Shown: positions 19,554-31,120, numbered from the stretch's first letter. The stretch is 64,000 nt of DNA from Primulina eburnea (GCF_022965805.1 NC_133108.1:40928051-40992050); one strand, 5' to 3'. Made by a program: numbers and translations. The notes: generated from the sequence alone by a model not told the origin.

Positions 19554-19945
19554 TGTTGTCACACATCGGTTAAATAAATTCACGAGAGTCACATAAATGA
19601 TATTGGACAATCTTCTCCTCTTGATCTAGCTTTTGGATTGAGTTAGGTCCAATTCTCAATCTCAATATGGTATCAGAGCTGAGGTTCAATCGTTATGTAT
19701 GTGTGGGATTCTGTCCATAGTTGAGCCACTCGTTCTGCCCATAATTGGGTCATCCGTTCTGCGCATATTTGGGTCATTTGTAAACTCCACGCTCCAAATA
19801 TTCATGATTAATGAGCGTGAGGAGGGTGTGTTAGTTGTTTTATATAGGTTAGTTAAATTCTCTGAGAGTTTCATATATGGACTTGAACAATCCTTCTCCT
19901 TTGATCTAGATTTTTGTATTGAGTTAAGTTCAAATATCAATTTTA
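19554..19945 (+). mobile_element. TRIM-type miniature LTR retrotransposon
   Basis: Two direct repeats of about 115 bp (19554-19667 and 19829-19945) both contain (T/A)GTTGT..(C/T)A.ATCGGTTA-like starts and the TTGGATTGAGTTAGG-like end. The first is followed directly by the primer-binding site TGGTATCAGAGC (19668-19679). The second is preceded by a purine tract (GAGGAGGG). The internal part is only about 160 bp and non-coding. These are the parts of a terminal-repeat retrotransposon in miniature, which needs proteins from another element. Relatives are at 30543 and inside the copia element at 53547-53793. Confidence 0.7.
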
Positions 19946-20247
19946 ATAATAATTATCTCATAATTATATTTTAAATTTAATTAAAATCTCATTATTAATT
20001 ATATTTATCTCCAAGTCCTTGAAATTATGAAAATAATTTTTCAACTTCACATATGATTTCTAAATTGCATTTGGTACCATAGACCCATAATACGTAGTTC
20101 CAATAAATTTGATATTTAATTAAATTATTTAATTTATTAATTCCATAATTATCCACTAAAAATGTGATATTTGACTCTTCTTCTTCTTATGTGAAATCTT
20201 TTACTCTACGAAAGACTAATCCTTTGACATAGTAATTACATATGGCA
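19946..20247. other. AT-rich spacer, nothing recognised
   Basis: No feature seen; most of this stretch is missing in the duplicate block near 30876. Confidence 0.4.
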
Positions 20248-20945
20248 TAGTTTGGTATATAGGATAAGGGAGTGATTGATAAATAATCTTCTTTATCTCA
20301 TGTTTGGTTCTTTTTTAAAAAGCCCATGATAATATCATGGGCCCTTGATAAATAATTTGTTAGAAGGATAAAATTTCTCTTCTATTAGGTGTGATAATTT
20401 TTATTTAATGATAAAATACACTACAAATGACTTAATTACCCTCAATTTATAAATGATTTTTATAAATCTACGCTATTAGGTAGAAATTAAAATCAAACAA
20501 ATATTTTTATTTATTTTTATATATTATATAATATGATAATTATATAAATGAATTCGAGATAATTATATAAATAATTTTTATAAATCTCTACAAAATTATT
20601 AGTATCACTCGATTAACCTTAAAAATTGATATTTGACTTGACTCACAAAATCAAAAGCTCAATTATCATATTATATAATATATAAAATTAGGTAAAAATA
20701 AATAAATCATGCAAGCACAATCGGCGCATGAACAGATAAAAAATATGAACTCAAGCAACAATTTTGAAATTATAAAATTTATTATGATAATGTTAATTTT
20801 GTCATTACAATCTAATATATAAATTTAATTACTCTTATTAAAATAATACCAAACATTAGATATAATATCCTACATCTTATTTATCCTTAACTTATCCTTA
20901 TATTATATCACATGTTCATCTTATGATATATACCAAACTATAGCA
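20248..20945. mobile_element. Non-autonomous TIR element, about 0.7 kb
   Basis: The ends read CATAGTTTGGTATATA (left) and TATATACCAAACTATAG (right), inverted to each other, with related (A)CATGTTTGGT/ACCAAACATTAG motifs just inside. CATAT occurs on both outer sides. The duplicate block near 30903 has the joined flanks (AATTACATAT then AGATTAAT) with nothing between, so it shows the empty site. No coding capacity. Superfamily not assigned. Confidence 0.6.
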
Positions 20946-21132
20946 TATAGATTAATACTCCATAGACAACTCTAAATTGAAACTAGGAAATTTTCCATTT
21001 ATCTCTCAATTTATTTCTTATAATCATTTATAATTTATTCACTTGTGAGTGGTTCAATTTATAATTCAATTATAAGTTAATTGAGTAATGTATGTGGATA
21101 AACAATTCATTTGATCAACACTTTTATAGTTA

Positions 21133-22116
21133 CTAGCAAGAAGCACGTGCGATGCACGTAAATATTAATTATTTAATAAAAATTAAAATTTGCTTTTTTC
21201 AAAAAAAATAATCATTTTTTTATTTATATTGGTTTTGTATTTTGTCATATTAGATGAATAAATTAATTAAGAACTTATATACCTTACTTTCAAAATTATT
21301 TCTCAAATTAGAATTCAAATCGTTAATTTTATGTTATATAATAAATTATAATGAACATAGTATATATAACGATTTGAACTGAAACAAATTTTGAAAACAT
21401 ATATCTAAATACCACGTATCCAAATTATGGATTTTATAAATGCATAAATCATAATTTATATAAGTGAAGCACACTAAGAAAAAATAATTATCAATTTAAA
21501 ATATGTGTGATTAACTCATCAAAATATTATGAAAACTAATGAAATATTAATGCTGATAATAAAATAAAACATATAATATTCAATTTAAATATTATTTAAC
21601 CTCCCACATAACTTTTTTACCTTTTGAACTGTTGCATATATAATTATTTTTTTCTTATCTTCTTGTGATACTATAATTTATTACTTAATTAGAAACTACA
21701 CTAAAATATAATTACAAAATTGCATTAAAATCATAAAATAACATTTAGAAAGAAAATTAAAAGGATAAATATTTAAAGTTAGTGTGAAGATGGATTATTT
21801 GATAAAATTAATATAGGAGTACATTTTATTCTTAAAGTGATATAAATTAATACAATTAATGTATATTATAGTGATAATTCATTAGCATTTGTTAGACTAT
21901 TAATTATATATTATGTGGAATAATTAGGCTACTAACTAATTATATTAGGTGGAATAAATAAAAAATTTTGATATTTCATTTTTACACTTACAACAATTAG
22001 AAATTTACAAATATATCTTTATTGAATCTTTGGATTTGTATTGATAAGGAGGTCATTTTTATCTTTTGACAATTGGAAAACATGGCCAATTATCTACACT
22101 TTTATAGGTATATAGA
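21133..22116 (-). mobile_element. Non-autonomous Helitron, about 1 kb
   Basis: On the minus strand it starts TCTATATACCTATAAAAGTG (22116 downward) and ends with hairpin ACGTGC-ATC-GCACGT, then GCTTCTTG and CTAG (21133). The flanking bases are A and T, as Helitrons require. No open frame inside. The hairpin is almost the same as the one ending the element at 1-609. Confidence 0.75.
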
Positions 22117-22139
22117 TAAAAAATATATCTTTTTATTAA

Positions 22140-22830
22140 ACATATATTCATTTTTAATGAATAGATTTCCCATAAATTGTGTAGAAAATTTTCATGCAAT
22201 TAATCTAACAACATACATGATAGTAGAAAATTTACAATGAAAAATTTTGTTATTATTTTTACACTTTTATAAGTATAATAGTTAAATATATATTATTTTG
22301 ATATTTTTAATGTTTTTTTTAAAATTAAAAAATCTATTCTTTTAATATTTTTTCTGAAAATTATGTAGCAAGAAAATGTTATTTCTCTAATATATTTTTA
22401 TTTTCAAATATCTATTCAATTTTTATGTAACATTATTTTCAAAGTTTCTTATTTTACAATTTTCTATTAAAAAATAAAAATATTATTATGATCCTCATGT
22501 ATTTAATGATTGTGTAGAAAATTTTGATGTAATTAATCTAACAACACATAATTTATGGGAATAGTAGAAAATTTACAATAAAAAACTTTGTTATTATTTT
22601 TACGCTTTTATAAATATAATAGTTAAATATATATTCTTTTAATATTTCTAATGAAAAATATATTTTTTCATTAAAAAATCTATTTTTTTAATATTTTTTG
22701 TAAGAAATATGCACGAAGAAAATATTATTTTTAATGTATTTTTTATTATCAAATATCTATTCAATTTTTATGTAATATTATTTTAAAAATTTCTTAATTT
22801 AACCCTAAATTTTATATAGATTTTCCACCA
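22140..22830. repeat. Two-copy degenerate tandem repeat, about 340 bp unit
   Basis: The order TGTGTAGAAAATTTT..ATGCAATTAATCTAACAAC, TAGTAGAAAATTTACAAT.AAAA, CTTTTATAA.TATAATAG and AATATTTTT.TTTCAAATATCTATTCAATTTTTATG occurs at about 22180-22450 and again at about 22510-22780. Non-coding. Confidence 0.55.
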
Positions 22831-22985
22831 ATGTCCATGCAATTAATACAAACAATGTAAATAATAAGTTTTATTTTGTTCAAGTTTGCATGAAGGGTAA
22901 TTTTGTCAATGCACAATCGGATATTAATTATTAGTAATAATGAGGCATTTATGTCCTATTATTTTTATCTTTACATTACAATAAT

Positions 22986-25273
22986 TGTAAGGCCCGAGAA
23001 TTTGATTACCGTAATCTGAAATGATTTTGGGTATAATGACCGTAATTTAAGATTAATCTGGAATGATTTATTGATCAATTGACATGATTGAGGTTATACA
23101 AACTTGAATTAAGAAGTCGGGCATCGTTACATTATAATCCAAGATGTTCAACCGAACATCTCAAAAGAGACGATTGGCGCATATGCGCGAGAAAGGGCGC
23201 GCATATGCGCGAGCACTCCAGTAGGTCTCGCGCATATGCGTGAGATGAAGCGCGCATATGCGCGCGGCATGCAAACTCAAAACTTGCCACTTGTCTTGTG
23301 AGGTGTAACGTGTATATATATATGTATATACAAGCAATTGTTCTTCAGAATCGAAAAAAGAAAGAAGCGAGCGGCCGAGGAAAGCTTAGATTCTGATTTC
23401 TGATGGGATTAGTTGATTTAAAATCTGAGCACAGCACCGTGTTCCTATCAACGTAGGCTACAACTGAACGTAAGTTTTGCTACGTTTTGACATGTTTTGA
23501 AATTAGACTATTGTCAGAATTGAATAGGATTCATATATGATGTTCTTGTCATGTTAGATATCATAGAATTGAAGTCAGATTAAAGAACGGACTGTTTATA
23601 GAATTGTTATGATTTTCGGAGTCGATTGGATTGAGAATTCATATCAGAAATGTATTGTTATTGAGATTATGACTGATATCGATATTGATTATAAGTTCTG
23701 GTATTATATCTGTGATGTTCGGACTGACGGGGTTATCGAGACTGTATTGTTATGCCGTCGAAACATCATTTGATTGATATTGATCAGAGTCGGTACTGAT
23801 TTAGATTGTATTGATATACCGTATGTCAATTGACATTGATCAGATTGTATTGTGATTTGATATTGATCAGAACAGGTATTGAATTGAGTTGGTTATTGAT
23901 ATTATACCTGTTCGATATTGTTATTACCAGATTGGGAATGGACCGAGATAGAGTCGGGACTTCTTCTTCTTTTGAGCGAGAAGATAAAAGTATAAATTAA
24001 TGTTGAGTTGGGATTGCACAACTCGAGGGAGGTTTGACTCGAGTTTCCCTAAATCACATACTTTACCTTATTGCATTGATATTTGCATTAAGTTGATTGA
24101 TGTACTTGTTCTCTTGATATTAGATGACAGGTATTAGACGAGTTATCTTGTGACAGAAGTGCCAGATAGTGGTGGTATCGCCACGGCACATTGCACGATG
24201 TCTCAAGATAGGATATTAGCGATAGAGCTACAGTCCTTGACGGTTAGGTCAGGACATTGGATGTTTGGTTATATCGAGTAATGGAATCTATTACGGAATT
24301 CGATATAGGAACACCATATTTGGTTATATCGAGTAAAGGGTATTGGAATTCTTCTATTACGGAATTCGATATAGGAATACCAGGGCACTGGTTATATCGA
24401 GTAATAGAGATTATGGTTCCATCCTTTACGGAATTCGATATAGGAATACCACATCTGGAAACCGGGATCCCTAGACTAGGATTGAGTCTAGTCTAAAACG
24501 TGGAGTCACGAGCTTGAGTGACAATTATATTGATTGATGTTGATTGTGTTCCTGAATATGGTTCATGTCCTTTTATGTTCCAGATATTGGTACATATTTA
24601 GAATAGAAATTATCCTTGATACTGATCATGTTCCAGATGTTGGTCCATGTTTAGAATAGGAGTTATTCTTGATATTGATTATGTTCCTAATATTGGTACA
24701 TGTTTAGAATAGAAGTTATTCTTGATATTGATTATGTTCCTGATATTGGTACATGTTTAGAATAGAAGTTATTCTTGAGATTGATTATGTTCCTGAATAG
24801 GATACATGTTTAAAACTTGATTTAGTATTGTATTGATTCATGTTCTGATTTGATACATGATAGAACTATCCGTTATATGCTTTTATATTGTTTATATGAT
24901 TGCATGTATACATGATTTATACTGAGAATGTAATTCTCACCGGAGTTATCCGGCTGTTGTCTTGTCTGTATGTGTGCATGGCAACAGGTGGGATAGGAGC
25001 GGGGTCAAGACGAGAACGAGGCTGGATTAGATAGCGTGGAGATCCGGGCTTCAGAAGCAACTTAGGATTCAGCACCGACATGTAGTTGAACCTAGTTGGA
25101 TTATTGTAGATGACATCAGATTTGTATGTTCATGTTTAACATGTAATTTGATTTTAATTACATTACGTTTCCGCTTTGCATTTTAAAAGAAAAATTTTTA
25201 GACCCTGTTTATTATGAATGATTAAATATTCCTAAAGACGATTAAGGAATGGATTAGCGTCCGGGTCCCCACA
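22986..25273 (+). repeat. 5' LTR of the Ty3-type element (2288 bp)
   Basis: TG...CA ends. A TATA tract at 23311-23330 marks the U3/R border. Four copies of a CGCATATGCG palindrome precede it (23176-23266). Two internal tandem-repeat arrays follow: TTACGGAATTCGATATAGGA repeated three times (24267-24450), and a 58-60 bp unit around TTATGTTCCTGATATTGG repeated about four times (24536-24790). Confidence 0.85.
23176..23266. promoter_or_regulatory. Cluster of four CGCATATGCG palindromes upstream of LTR TATA
   Basis: GCGCATATGCGC-type palindromes are centred near 23182, 23205, 23235 and 23258, spaced 23-30 bp, about 50-130 bp upstream of the TATA tract. This is the only strongly GC-rich patch in the LTR. 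It looks like an array of binding sites for a dimeric factor or a methylation-sensitive control region; the function is inferred. Confidence 0.5.
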
Positions 25274-25278
25274 ACAGG

Positions 25279-25290
25279 TGGTATCAGAGC
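25279..25290 (+). promoter_or_regulatory. Primer-binding site of the Ty3-type element
   Basis: TGGTATCAGAGC, complementary to initiator tRNA-Met, five bases after the 5' LTR. Confidence 0.85.
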
Positions 25291-25669
25291 TGTAGGTCCT
25301 TGAACTGTAGGTTCCTTAGCACTGAGATAGAAAAGAGTGAGCGGGGTAGACTGAGTTTTCTTTCATGCTTTTGATTGCTAGCATGTGATATAGTATCATG
25401 TTGATTTACATTGAGTATGCCAGCATGACAGCATGTTTTATTGCTTTTAAATGTACGTTACCTGAATATCTGAATTGATTTGGTAATATATCTGATTTGA
25501 AAATAAATCAGAACCAATTCTTGATCAGAGGTAAGCTGATCAGGATTGAGATTGAGACGGATTTGTCTCCTGTTACTACTAACATCTGTGATTATCAGAT
25601 ATTCCTCCTAGAAGGATTCCAGAAAGGGGTAGTACTTCGTCTGATCAGATAGATGTATCAGAAACTCAG

Positions 25670-26563
25670 ATGGAAGTAAAGTTGAAAGAGCTTCAGGTAT
25701 TTCAGCCACCGATTCTGAGTGGTATCGAGACGTCTGAAGATTGTGAGAATTGGTTTGATGACATAGAAATACTGTTCGAGTTACTTGATTGTATAGAGGA
25801 ACAGAGAGTTAAATTGGTGTTTTACCAATTAAGAGAAGCCGTCAGGAGTTGGTGGATTACAACCAAAAGAGTATTAGAACAGAGAGGTACAGTGATTACT
25901 TGAGAAGTCTTCAGAATTGAATTTTATCGAAGATTTTTCTCAGTTTCGTGCCGAGAGGACAAGAAAACAGAGTTTGAGAATTTGAGGCAAGGTCAACTGA
26001 TTGTTGAAGATTATGTTGCTAAATTCTCTACCTTACTGCATTTTGCTCCTCACATGGCTGGGAATGATGAAGCTGTAGCGGATCAGTTCATCAGAGGATT
26101 GAACTCGGAGGTAGTTGCATTGATGAATATGCAGCGACCTTACCATTTTGCTGATGCCTTGAGTAGAGCGAAGAGAGCTGAGGCGAGTCTGATTAGACAA
26201 CTAAAGAGGGTGTGTGCGATGCAACCCCAGACACAACAATCCCCTCTCCGAGTTAATCGCGGTAGTACTAGTGGAAAACAAGAATTGCTGAAAGATCGAA
26301 AGAAGCAGTTTAAGGAATTAGGAAGTGGACCGAGTGGTTCATCTAGTTCCAGTTTTTCGAGCTCGAGTTATACTGGAGTTTATTGCAGGACTTGCGGAGG
26401 GAGACATCCCACGGAGCAATGCCAGGGAGTGGCTGGTAGTTGCCACATCTGCCGACAGTTTGGACACCTTGCTAGAGTTTGTCCACAGAGAGGTTCCCGA
26501 AGATTTCAGGGAGCAGGATCATCTGGGTGTGGTGATCAAGGAACAGACCCAGGACACACTTGA
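25670..26563 (+). pseudogene. gag of the Ty3-type element, one nonsense codon
   Basis: One reading frame with a TGA at 25901-25903, where a Trp codon is expected, and then open to 26563. It shows the retrotransposon gag core (CENWFDDIEILFELLDC, REAVRSWW, AKFSTLLHFAPHMA, ADQFIRGLNSEV) and a double Cys/His region ending in the zinc knuckle CHICRQFGHLARVC. Gag packages the element RNA into particles. The frame ends soon after the knuckle, and no readable protease follows. The first codons of the true gag may lie further upstream. Confidence 0.75.
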
Positions 26564-27882
26564 TGGTATAGTGACAGGTACTGATCTTTTATGATTAGAT
26601 TGCATATGTATTGATATATACGAATACATTCTTGATGTTTATCTTTGACTGAGTTGCATTGATAAATATTGTATCTGTTGGGTCTGTATTACTGTAGTAT
26701 TGATCTTTGTATCTTTTGGGGAAAGAATTTGATATCAGTGATATTCCGTGATATATTGTATACTGCGGTAAGTTGAAATGAGATTGAATTAGACTAGATT
26801 GTACTTGTATTGTCTGATGATGACTGCATAATGGATAGTGATATATCGAACAAGTACAGAGCTATGATAGATTCTTGCCAGGAGATGGTAAGATTTGGAC
26901 CTGAAATGGCCAAGGAATAAATGATATACGGTAATGATTCTTGATTTTGAATTCCTTGTTATCTGTATTGTTTATGATTCGATGATTATCGAAAGAAATG
27001 GAGTAATTCCTTATGTATTCAGTTGATGACTGAAGCTGAGCCTATCATGAATGGATTTACTAGTAGCAGGAAGTTTGCTATAGTCTTTCAGATGAGATTG
27101 CATGGTTGTCCTGGATTAGGGAGAGTGATTTCAGTCTTGATTTGATTACAGGTATTGGTTTCATTTTAGAATTTCTTATAGACTGATACTGATTGAATGG
27201 AGAGAATTGGGATATCAATTGAAAGACTTATTGCCTGAAGAGTTAGAGTTACATTTGATTATATGTTCTCTATAAAATACTTCAGTTCCGTTTATGGATT
27301 GATAAATCCTGTGTTCAGAAGTGTTCTGATGACTTTATGCTCGTTTTAGTTATGATTTTGATATATTCGCAGTTTATGATTGATTGAAACGGATAGTTGA
27401 CAATGGTATCGAATATTCTGGGAACTGAGATTGTTGTATACAGAATTGTTCGGATATGAATTTCGATTGTAACAGATTGTATTCAGAGTCTGTGATATCT
27501 GAAGATAGTATACTGATTGATTGTAGCACAGTGAGACTGTAATCAGTGGCTGAGAACGACATTGAATAATGCAGGATTTTTTTTGAAATGTCAGAAATTT
27601 CGTTCTATGCAGTTATTAGATCAGTATTGTGTATTGATATTCTGAATCTGATCTGACATGATTATCATTCTGAGTTCGTGTTTGATACCGATTGTTATGA
27701 ACCGTTGAGCTTATATTCAGTTCAGTCGAGTCAGAACTTGATTTTGATAGTCAGAGCCGAATACTAGGTAGGTATTTTTCTTTAATTTATATTAGTAACT
27801 GATTTGTTTGTGTCAGATATTCGAATTTAAAATGACAGGTATTGTCAGATGCACACAGTAGTAGATTTAGTACTATTCTGGT
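26564..27882 (+). pseudogene. Decayed pol region of the Ty3-type element
   Basis: No long frame. Around 27285-27375, in mixed frames, one can read traces of a Ty3 reverse transcriptase (FMD...VFRS-like, DDFMLVL and ILIYSQ, matching the region around the catalytic DD box). The rest is too altered to translate. It is much more decayed than gag, suggesting piecemeal loss. Confidence 0.45.
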
Positions 27883-28450
27883 AGAATAGAAGTTATTCTT
27901 GATATTGATTATGTTCATAATATTGGTACATGTTTAGAATAGAAGTTATTCTTGAGATTGATTATGTTCCTGAATAGGATACATGTTTAAAACTTGATTT
28001 AGTATTGTATTGATTCATGTTCTGATTTGATACATGATAGAACTATCCGTTATATGCTTTTATATTGTTTATATGATTGCATGTATACATGATTTATACT
28101 GAGAATGTAATTCTCACCGGAGTTATCCGGCTGTTGTCTTGTCTGTATGTGTGCATGGCAACAGGTGGGATAGGAGCGGGGTCAAGACGAGAACGAGGCT
28201 GGATTAGATAGCGTGGAGATCCGGGCTTCAGAAGCAACTTAGGATTCAGCACCGACATGTAGTTGAACCTAGTTGGATTATTGTAGATGACATCAGATTT
28301 GTATGTTCATGTTTAACATGTAATTTGATTTTAATTACATTACGTTTCCGCTTTGCATTTTAAAAGAAAAATTTTTAGACCCTGTTTATTATGAATGATT
28401 AAATATTCCTAAAGACGATTAAGGAATGGATTAGCGTCCGGGTCCCCACA
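27883..28450 (+). repeat. 3' LTR fragment (568 bp)
   Basis: Matches 24706-25273 of the 5' LTR with very few changes, so it is the last quarter of an LTR; its front part is deleted. Confidence 0.85.
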
Positions 28451-29196
28451 ATAATAATAAATTTTATTTTGTTTAAGTTTGCATGAAGGGTAATTTTGTC
28501 AATGCACAATCGGAAAACAATGTCAATTATACACACTTTTATAGGTATATAATCTTCTTATTCGAATTTAATAATTTTTTGATAATAAATTTTAAATTCA
28601 AATTAAATTTTGGGTTATAAAATGTTATATTAGTTTAAGCATTTAGAAATTAATAATTTGACAAAATAAATTTAAAAATTGATTTAATATATTTTTTCTT
28701 TCAATTCAATTCATTTATTTAATTTAAAAGTAATAAGGGTGATTTTACATTTTTTTGTTTTTTCGTTTGCTAATATATTTAATTTAGAATTTATTTGAAT
28801 GACTCTCCATTCAAAATATTCAGATACTTATCATGTGTGCTTCGTATATACAATTTTTTGAAGTTTTTTTTTAAAATTAATTACATTATAATTATTTTTA
28901 ACAATTCATTGAGTTTATTCAAATGATAGGGAAATAACCCAATAAATAACATAGTTAATTTAATTTAGAATTTAAGTTAACATCCAATAAATTATTGAAA
29001 TGAGAAAATAATTAATACTAATATTAAGTAATAGTGATTTTTTTATTTTTTAAATAAAAGATAACTCAAACATTTAATAACAGGAAGATAAGTTACTTTA
29101 CTGTATACAAACTAAAATATAAATATAACTCAACTTCATCATCCCCGCTCGTTTACCAGCAAAACCTTTTTCACCATCCACTTTTTTTTATAGATA

Positions 29197-30340
29197 TTAG
29201 TATTTTAAATTTGTTTTATGATGCATGACGACATCTTGTATAAGCAACTCAATATTTCTGAATGAAGAACCTCCTTCTTCTGTTGCTCTTTTAGCCATTT
29301 CGCCCAGTTTTCGAGCTCGTTTTCGTCTCTCTTCCCCTTCTTCTCCTCCATCCATGAGCTCGTCAATTACCATTTTAATCTCATCATGTTTAACTAACAC
29401 TCCCACCTTTTCCTCCTCTCCAAGAAGGACAGCCAACTCAACACCTACTCTTATGCCAGTCTTGGTCACATGGACGATAAACTTCTCATTGCAAAATTGC
29501 TCCGCAAACACCGGCCATGCTATCATTGGCAAGCCTGCAGTAATTCCTTCAAGTGTCGAGTTCCATCCGCAATGCGTCAAGAATCCTCCAACCGATGGAT
29601 GAGAAAGTATCATCACTTGCGGAGCCCACCCATGGATCAAGAACCCTCTCCCGTCGGTGTCGTCTTCGAGTTTCTCTTCTAATAGCCTTGCTTTGAATTC
29701 ATCTGATGCATTTCTGATAACCCATATGAAGGGCCGATTCGAAGCTCTTAAGGCTAAACCGAGCTCCACCAATTGAGAAGTAGAAACACGGGACAAACTT
29801 CCAAGACAGACGTAAATAACGGAGGCTTTTTCTTGTAAATCTAGCCATTTTAAGCATTTATCTCCATCAATCGATGCTTTATCCCCCCTCTCAACGATGT
29901 CTAACCCATCTTTGTTGGATAACGAAACGGGACCGACAGACCAGAGCTTTTTACCATCTCTCACTTTCATGTATTCCTTCACGTATTCAGGCTCCAAATC
30001 ATGAAATGTATTTATCACCGTTCCATATGCTTCATCCTCAGCCTGTCTCATTTTGTCTCTTAACTCACTCCAGTTCTGATCCCATTGACTAGCGGTTCCC
30101 TGAAGCTGAGCTTTGGTGATTTCAATTCTATCAGGCAATCCCGGCACCACAAAATACTCGAAATCAGAAGATATGGCTTCAAAGTCCTTGGAATTATTCA
30201 AAATATACAAGCATAAAAGAGAAAAGCAACTGAACCCATGAAACATAAGTCTAGGAATATGCAAGGCTTTGCCGAGATTTGAAGCCCACGTAAAACACAT
30301 GTCAGCAATGAAACAGTTGACCCGTGGTTCGAGTTCTTCG
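29197..30340 (-). pseudogene. UGT73-like gene, 5'-truncated duplicate
   Basis: Open from 30340 down to the stop at 29197, matching residues from about 121 to the end of the 17755 gene with about ten substitutions. The PSPG box is intact. The N-terminal acceptor domain with the catalytic His, and the promoter, are gone. Homology stops at 30340 within EELEPRVN..., where a GAGACGGTCTC repeat begins. The Met at 30300 is an internal residue (MCFTW), not a start. A GT1 enzyme cannot work without the His, so this is a pseudogene. Weak decay shows the loss is recent. Confidence 0.88.
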
Positions 30341-30503
30341 AGGTCTCACGGGTCGTAGTTGTGAGACGGATCTCTTATTTGGGTTATCCATGAAAAAGTA
30401 TTACTTTTTATGCTAAGAGTATTACTTTATATTGTGAATATGGGTAGGGTTGACCCGTCTCACGAATTAAGATCCGTGAGACGGTCTCACATGAGACCTA
30501 CTC
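30341..30503. repeat. GAGACGGTCTC-ended MITE-like repeat, copy C, at the UGT breakpoint
   Basis: It directly abuts the broken UGT on one side. On the other it abuts TTTTAGATGTTAC, which corresponds to 19516 upstream of the intact gene. Its outer left end is shortened by several bases compared with copy F. Confidence 0.8.
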
Positions 30504-30542
30504 TTTTAGATGTTACCATAATAATCCAAATTGATAATGGTT

Positions 30543-30876
30543 TGTTGTCACATATCGGTTAGTTAAAATCTCTGATAGTTGCATATATGTGCTTTAACAA
30601 TCCTCTCATCTTGAACTAGCTTTTGTGGTTGAGTTATGTCAAAGTCTCAATCTCAATATAGTATCAGACCTTAGGTTCCACCGTTATGTATTTGACACTG
30701 CCTATAGTTGGGCCACATGTTCTGCCCATAATTGGGACATCCATTCTGCCCATAATTGAGTCATTTGTAAACTTCACGCTCCAGATGTTCATTTTTGGGC
30801 GTGAGAAATGTGTGTTAGTTGTCTCACATCGGTTAGATAAATTCCCTGAGAGTTGCATATATGGACTTTGACAATC
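30543..30876 (+). mobile_element. TRIM, duplicate copy with truncated 3' LTR
   Basis: Same element as 19554-19945 in the duplicated block. The first repeat is 30543-30660, the primer site is degenerate (TAGTATCAGACC), and the second repeat begins at 30813 and breaks off at 30876. The GTCTCACATCGGTTAG start is better kept here. Confidence 0.65.
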
Positions 30877-31120
30877 GAGTAATTTATTGACATAATAATT
30901 ACATATAGATTAATCCTCCATATACAACTCTAATTGAAACTAGGAAATTATATCTCAAATTATTATCTTATAATCATTTATTAGTAATTAATTTGCGAGC
31001 GGTTCAATTTATAATTCAATTATAAGTTAATTGAGCTCAACACACAGTTACAAAATCAACAAATGAGATGATCCTATTTTTGCTTCACTTAAGAAGGAAT
31101 TGATTGGGAATTGATTTTAG

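Larger units (their letters stand above)
17080..21085. repeat. Segmental duplication block, left member
   Basis: Homologous to 28556-31034. The shared order is AT-rich 3' flank (AAATTTTGGGTTATAAAATG), UGT gene, 5' flank (TTTTAGATGTTAC), TRIM, and the AATTACATAT...GAAACTAGGAAATT flank ending at AAGTTAATTGAG. This member keeps the full UGT and has extra insertions at 19554-19945 (fuller TRIM) and 20248-20945. The coding parts differ by about ten residues in 360, so the duplication is fairly recent. Confidence 0.8.
22986..28450 (+). mobile_element. Ty3-type LTR retrotransposon, degenerate, 3' LTR truncated
   Basis: The 5' LTR starts TGTAAGGCCCGAG and ends CCCCACA. The primer-binding site is five bases after it. 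The 3' end also reads GGGTCCCCACA, and the whole unit is flanked by ATAAT on both sides (22981-22985 and 28451-28455). The element therefore integrated as one piece and later lost the first about 1.7 kb of the 3' LTR with parts of pol. The gag frame is readable apart from one stop; pol is only a ghost. LTR over 2 kb with a Met-type primer site is usual for plant Tekay/Del-like chromoviruses, an inference without an integrase to check. Confidence 0.85.
28556..31034. repeat. Segmental duplication block, right member
   Basis: Homologous to 17080-21085. It has lost the UGT 5' third and promoter (replaced by a MITE fragment), the end of the TRIM, and the spacer corresponding to about 19890-20212. 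It lacks the 0.7-kb TIR element. Confidence 0.8.

Noticed and set aside
23176..23266. CRISPR-like array from the spaced palindromes
   Set aside because: The repeats are short palindromes at uneven spacing within a plant LTR; nothing else of a CRISPR system is present.
24257..24496. 79-codon open frame
   Set aside because: It is a translated tandem repeat within the LTR of the Ty3-type element.
29197..30300. Complete 367-residue UGT starting at the Met at 30300
   Set aside because: That Met is an internal residue in the full-length duplicate; the catalytic His region and promoter are missing.
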